Positions 62,755-64,000 of a stretch of DNA of 64,000 nt are shown here, one piece after another (the stretch's first letter is position 1; every line of letters starts with the position of its first letter). A program made the position numbers and the translations under genes. The DNA comes from Streptococcus sp. Marseille-P6264. GTDB taxonomy: Bacteria > Bacillota > Bacilli > Lactobacillales > Streptococcaceae. Location of the stretch: the NCBI RefSeq assembly GCF_902460355.1, contig NZ_CABPTO010000001.1, positions 1-64,000 on the forward strand. Reading direction: 5' to 3'. The notes under the pieces are model-generated. The model saw only the letters and a program-made list of their open reading frames with translations. It was not told the DNA's origin and searched no databases.

Positions 62755-64000
62755 GTGCCAAGAATAATACAAGTTGTTTTACTTGTTTTCGAAATGATAG
62801 CTCTGTCTTTCTTATTTTCACGTATCAGTGGAATTAAGTTGACATGGATTAAGTACGTCTTAATACCTTTTATTTATATATTTTTTAATATTCTGCTTTT
62901 TGTCTTATTTAGTGAAACTTTTTTAACTTACTTAGATCTTCCAGTTTATTTTTTAATTTTTTCTTTATTATTAACTAGACAGAGTTCTATTCCTATAAAG
63001 TTATCTATCTTTTATGGTCTTTTCCCAGTTGTTCTTTGGAATCTTCTATATCGTATATTAACTTTTTTTGTTATTCCTATTTTCGGTTTGGAATATAACC
63101 AACTAATAAATGAAGAACAGCTTATTTTAAATATTACGGCTTTTGTAGCTAGTTTACTATCGTTATGGATCCCAAGTTTACTACATTATAAATTTAAGCG
63201 TTTAAGAGAATTTAGATTAAATGAGGCTGATAAACACCTAGTCATTTTCCTTGATATATCCATGATTTTTTATATTGTATTTGTACAATTTTTCTCTTAT
63301 TTAGAAATAACTCATAATGTGGTTAATTTGCCACATAGAAAATTAATTGTGATAATTTATATTATTCTCTTTCTCAGTTCGGTAAATATCCTAGATCGTA
63401 ATTTGCGAGAGCGAATTCAACAGCAGTTAAGTGAACAAAGAGAGTTGCAGTTGAGAAATATGTCCGATTACAGTCAGCACATTGAAGAACTTTATAATGA
63501 GTTGCGAAGTTTTCGGCATGATTACATCAATATTTTAAGGAGTCTGAAGTTGGGAATTGATACGCATGATTTACCAGCCATCGAGCAGATTTATAACCAA
63601 GTCCTTAAAGACTCAGGTCAAGCGCTCAACCAATCTAAATATGATTTGGGTCGTCTGTCCAATATCCACAATGATGCTCTCAAGAGCGTCTTGTCAGCAA
63701 AATTTCTAGAGGCTCAGAGCAAGGGAATAGAAATTGGCTTGGAAGTTCCTCAAGAAATCAAACCTCAAGGAATGGAGTTACTTGATTTTATCACGATTGT
63801 TTCCATATTGGCTGATAATGCTATGGAAGCGGCAGTGGAGACTAGTCATCCAGTGGTTTCTTTTGCCTTTTTAGAGCAGGAAGGTAGACAGATTTTTATT
63901 GTTGAGAATACAATAAAAGAGTTTTCTATCCATTCCGATAATATTTTTAAAAAGGGCTTTAGCACTAAAGGAGAAAATAGAGGGCTTGGTCTCTCCAATG
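62755..64000 (+). CDS. blpH: Pheromone-sensing histidine kinase (BlpH/ComD-like), 3' end outside the window
   Basis: Open from a GTG at 62755 (after AGGAGAGGAATT) to the right edge, 415 codons. Five to seven membrane helices (to about residue 215) form the peptide sensor; then a coiled-coil and H-box FRHDYIN (His255), the N-box LADNAMEAA (about 352-360) and the G-box GFSTKGENRGLGLSN at the edge: an HPK10 kinase. The membrane half is very AT-rich, the kinase half is not. The gene is probably complete within about 30 more codons. Confidence 0.88.
   Translation, partial: MPRIIQVVLLVFEMIALSFLFSRISGIKLTWIKYVLIPFIYIFFNILLFVLFSETFLTYLDLPVYFLIFSLLLTRQSSIPIKLSIFYGLFPVVLWNLLYRILTFFVIPIFGLEYNQLINEEQLILNITAFVASLLSLWIPSLLHYKFKRLREFRLNEADKHLVIFLDISMIFYIVFVQFFSYLEITHNVVNLPHRKLIVIIYIILFLSSVNILDRNLRERIQQQLSEQRELQLRNMSDYSQHIEELYNELRSFRHDYINILRSLKLGIDTHDLPAIEQIYNQVLKDSGQALNQSKYDLGRLSNIHNDALKSVLSAKFLEAQSKGIEIGLEVPQEIKPQGMELLDFITIVSILADNAMEAAVETSHPVVSFAFLEQEGRQIFIVENTIKEFSIHSDNIFKKGFSTKGENRGLGLSN

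Noticed and set aside
61991..64000. Assignment as comD/comE of competence
   Set aside because: The order is regulator then kinase, with a LytTR-only gene before them and no comC-like ORF upstream; blp order fits better.

Overview
The window comes from a low-G+C Gram-positive coccus of the genus Streptococcus, most likely the sanguinis/gordonii/mitis side of the genus. Supporting evidence: the tmRNA tag AKNNNSYALAA, an SMK-box (SAM-III) leader on metK, a preQ1-II riboswitch on queT, SpxR, the SAG1386/EF1546-type LysM surface protein, and many extended -10 (TGnTATAAT) promoters. The species was inferred from gene families and synteny only. I count 64 protein genes (two cut by the window edges), one tmRNA, one tRNA-Ser(GGA), and no transposase, integrase or CRISPR array.

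Layout. 1-2.3 kb: 3' part of a glycerol-phosphate transferase of the LtaS superfamily with a sharp internal base-composition change. 2.3-5.6 kb: ebsA-like, ferredoxin, LysM protein, cmk, then infC-rpmI-rplT with its leader and attenuator. 5.6-12.2 kb: dCMP deaminase, TPR protein, metK, murA, GNAT-spxR-map. 12.3-16.3 kb: a BrkB-like membrane protein, then an AT-rich patch with three related multi-pass membrane proteins and a headless C-terminal fragment (possible orphan immunity array). 16.4-20.2 kb: MarR + B3/B4 protein, gtrA, queT, nucleotidyltransferase. 20.4-28 kb: ligA, lipid kinase, pulA, then ltaS on the minus strand. 28.3-34.9 kb: rRNA methyltransferase and aroD-aroE-aroB-aroC-tyrA-ylbF. 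35-37 kb: thioesterase with a CcpA-type site, tmRNA, DUF695/RraB protein, tRNA-Ser. 37.2-43 kb: lrgAB-like pair, FMN reductase with MarR regulator, tseB-like/aspB/VOC/asnS. 43-53 kb: MFS exporter with a structured leader, heterodimeric ABC exporter, ABC-F protein with a long leader, glutamine-type ABC importer. 53-59 kb: CPBP protease, uvrB, small accessory genes. 59-64 kb: XRE-S24 repressor, DegV, TetR, then a blpS-blpR-blpH-like quorum-sensing cassette running off the right edge.

How the parts work together. Much of the window is translation and core metabolism: IF3, L35, L20, MetAP, AsnRS, tmRNA, methionine activation, shikimate to prephenate. The rest is envelope building: MurA, two LtaS-superfamily enzymes, a TseB-like protein, LrgAB. 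The most interesting material is regulatory. Six genes have the start codon 6-7 nt after a good -10 hexamer and lack a Shine-Dalgarno sequence, so they look leaderless. The ABC-F gene has a roughly 300-nt leader with an 11-codon ORF and a terminator-like hairpin, as expected of antibiotic-sensing attenuation. The LytTR cassette at the right edge carries a 21-bp-period direct repeat and probably leads into a bacteriocin locus outside the window.
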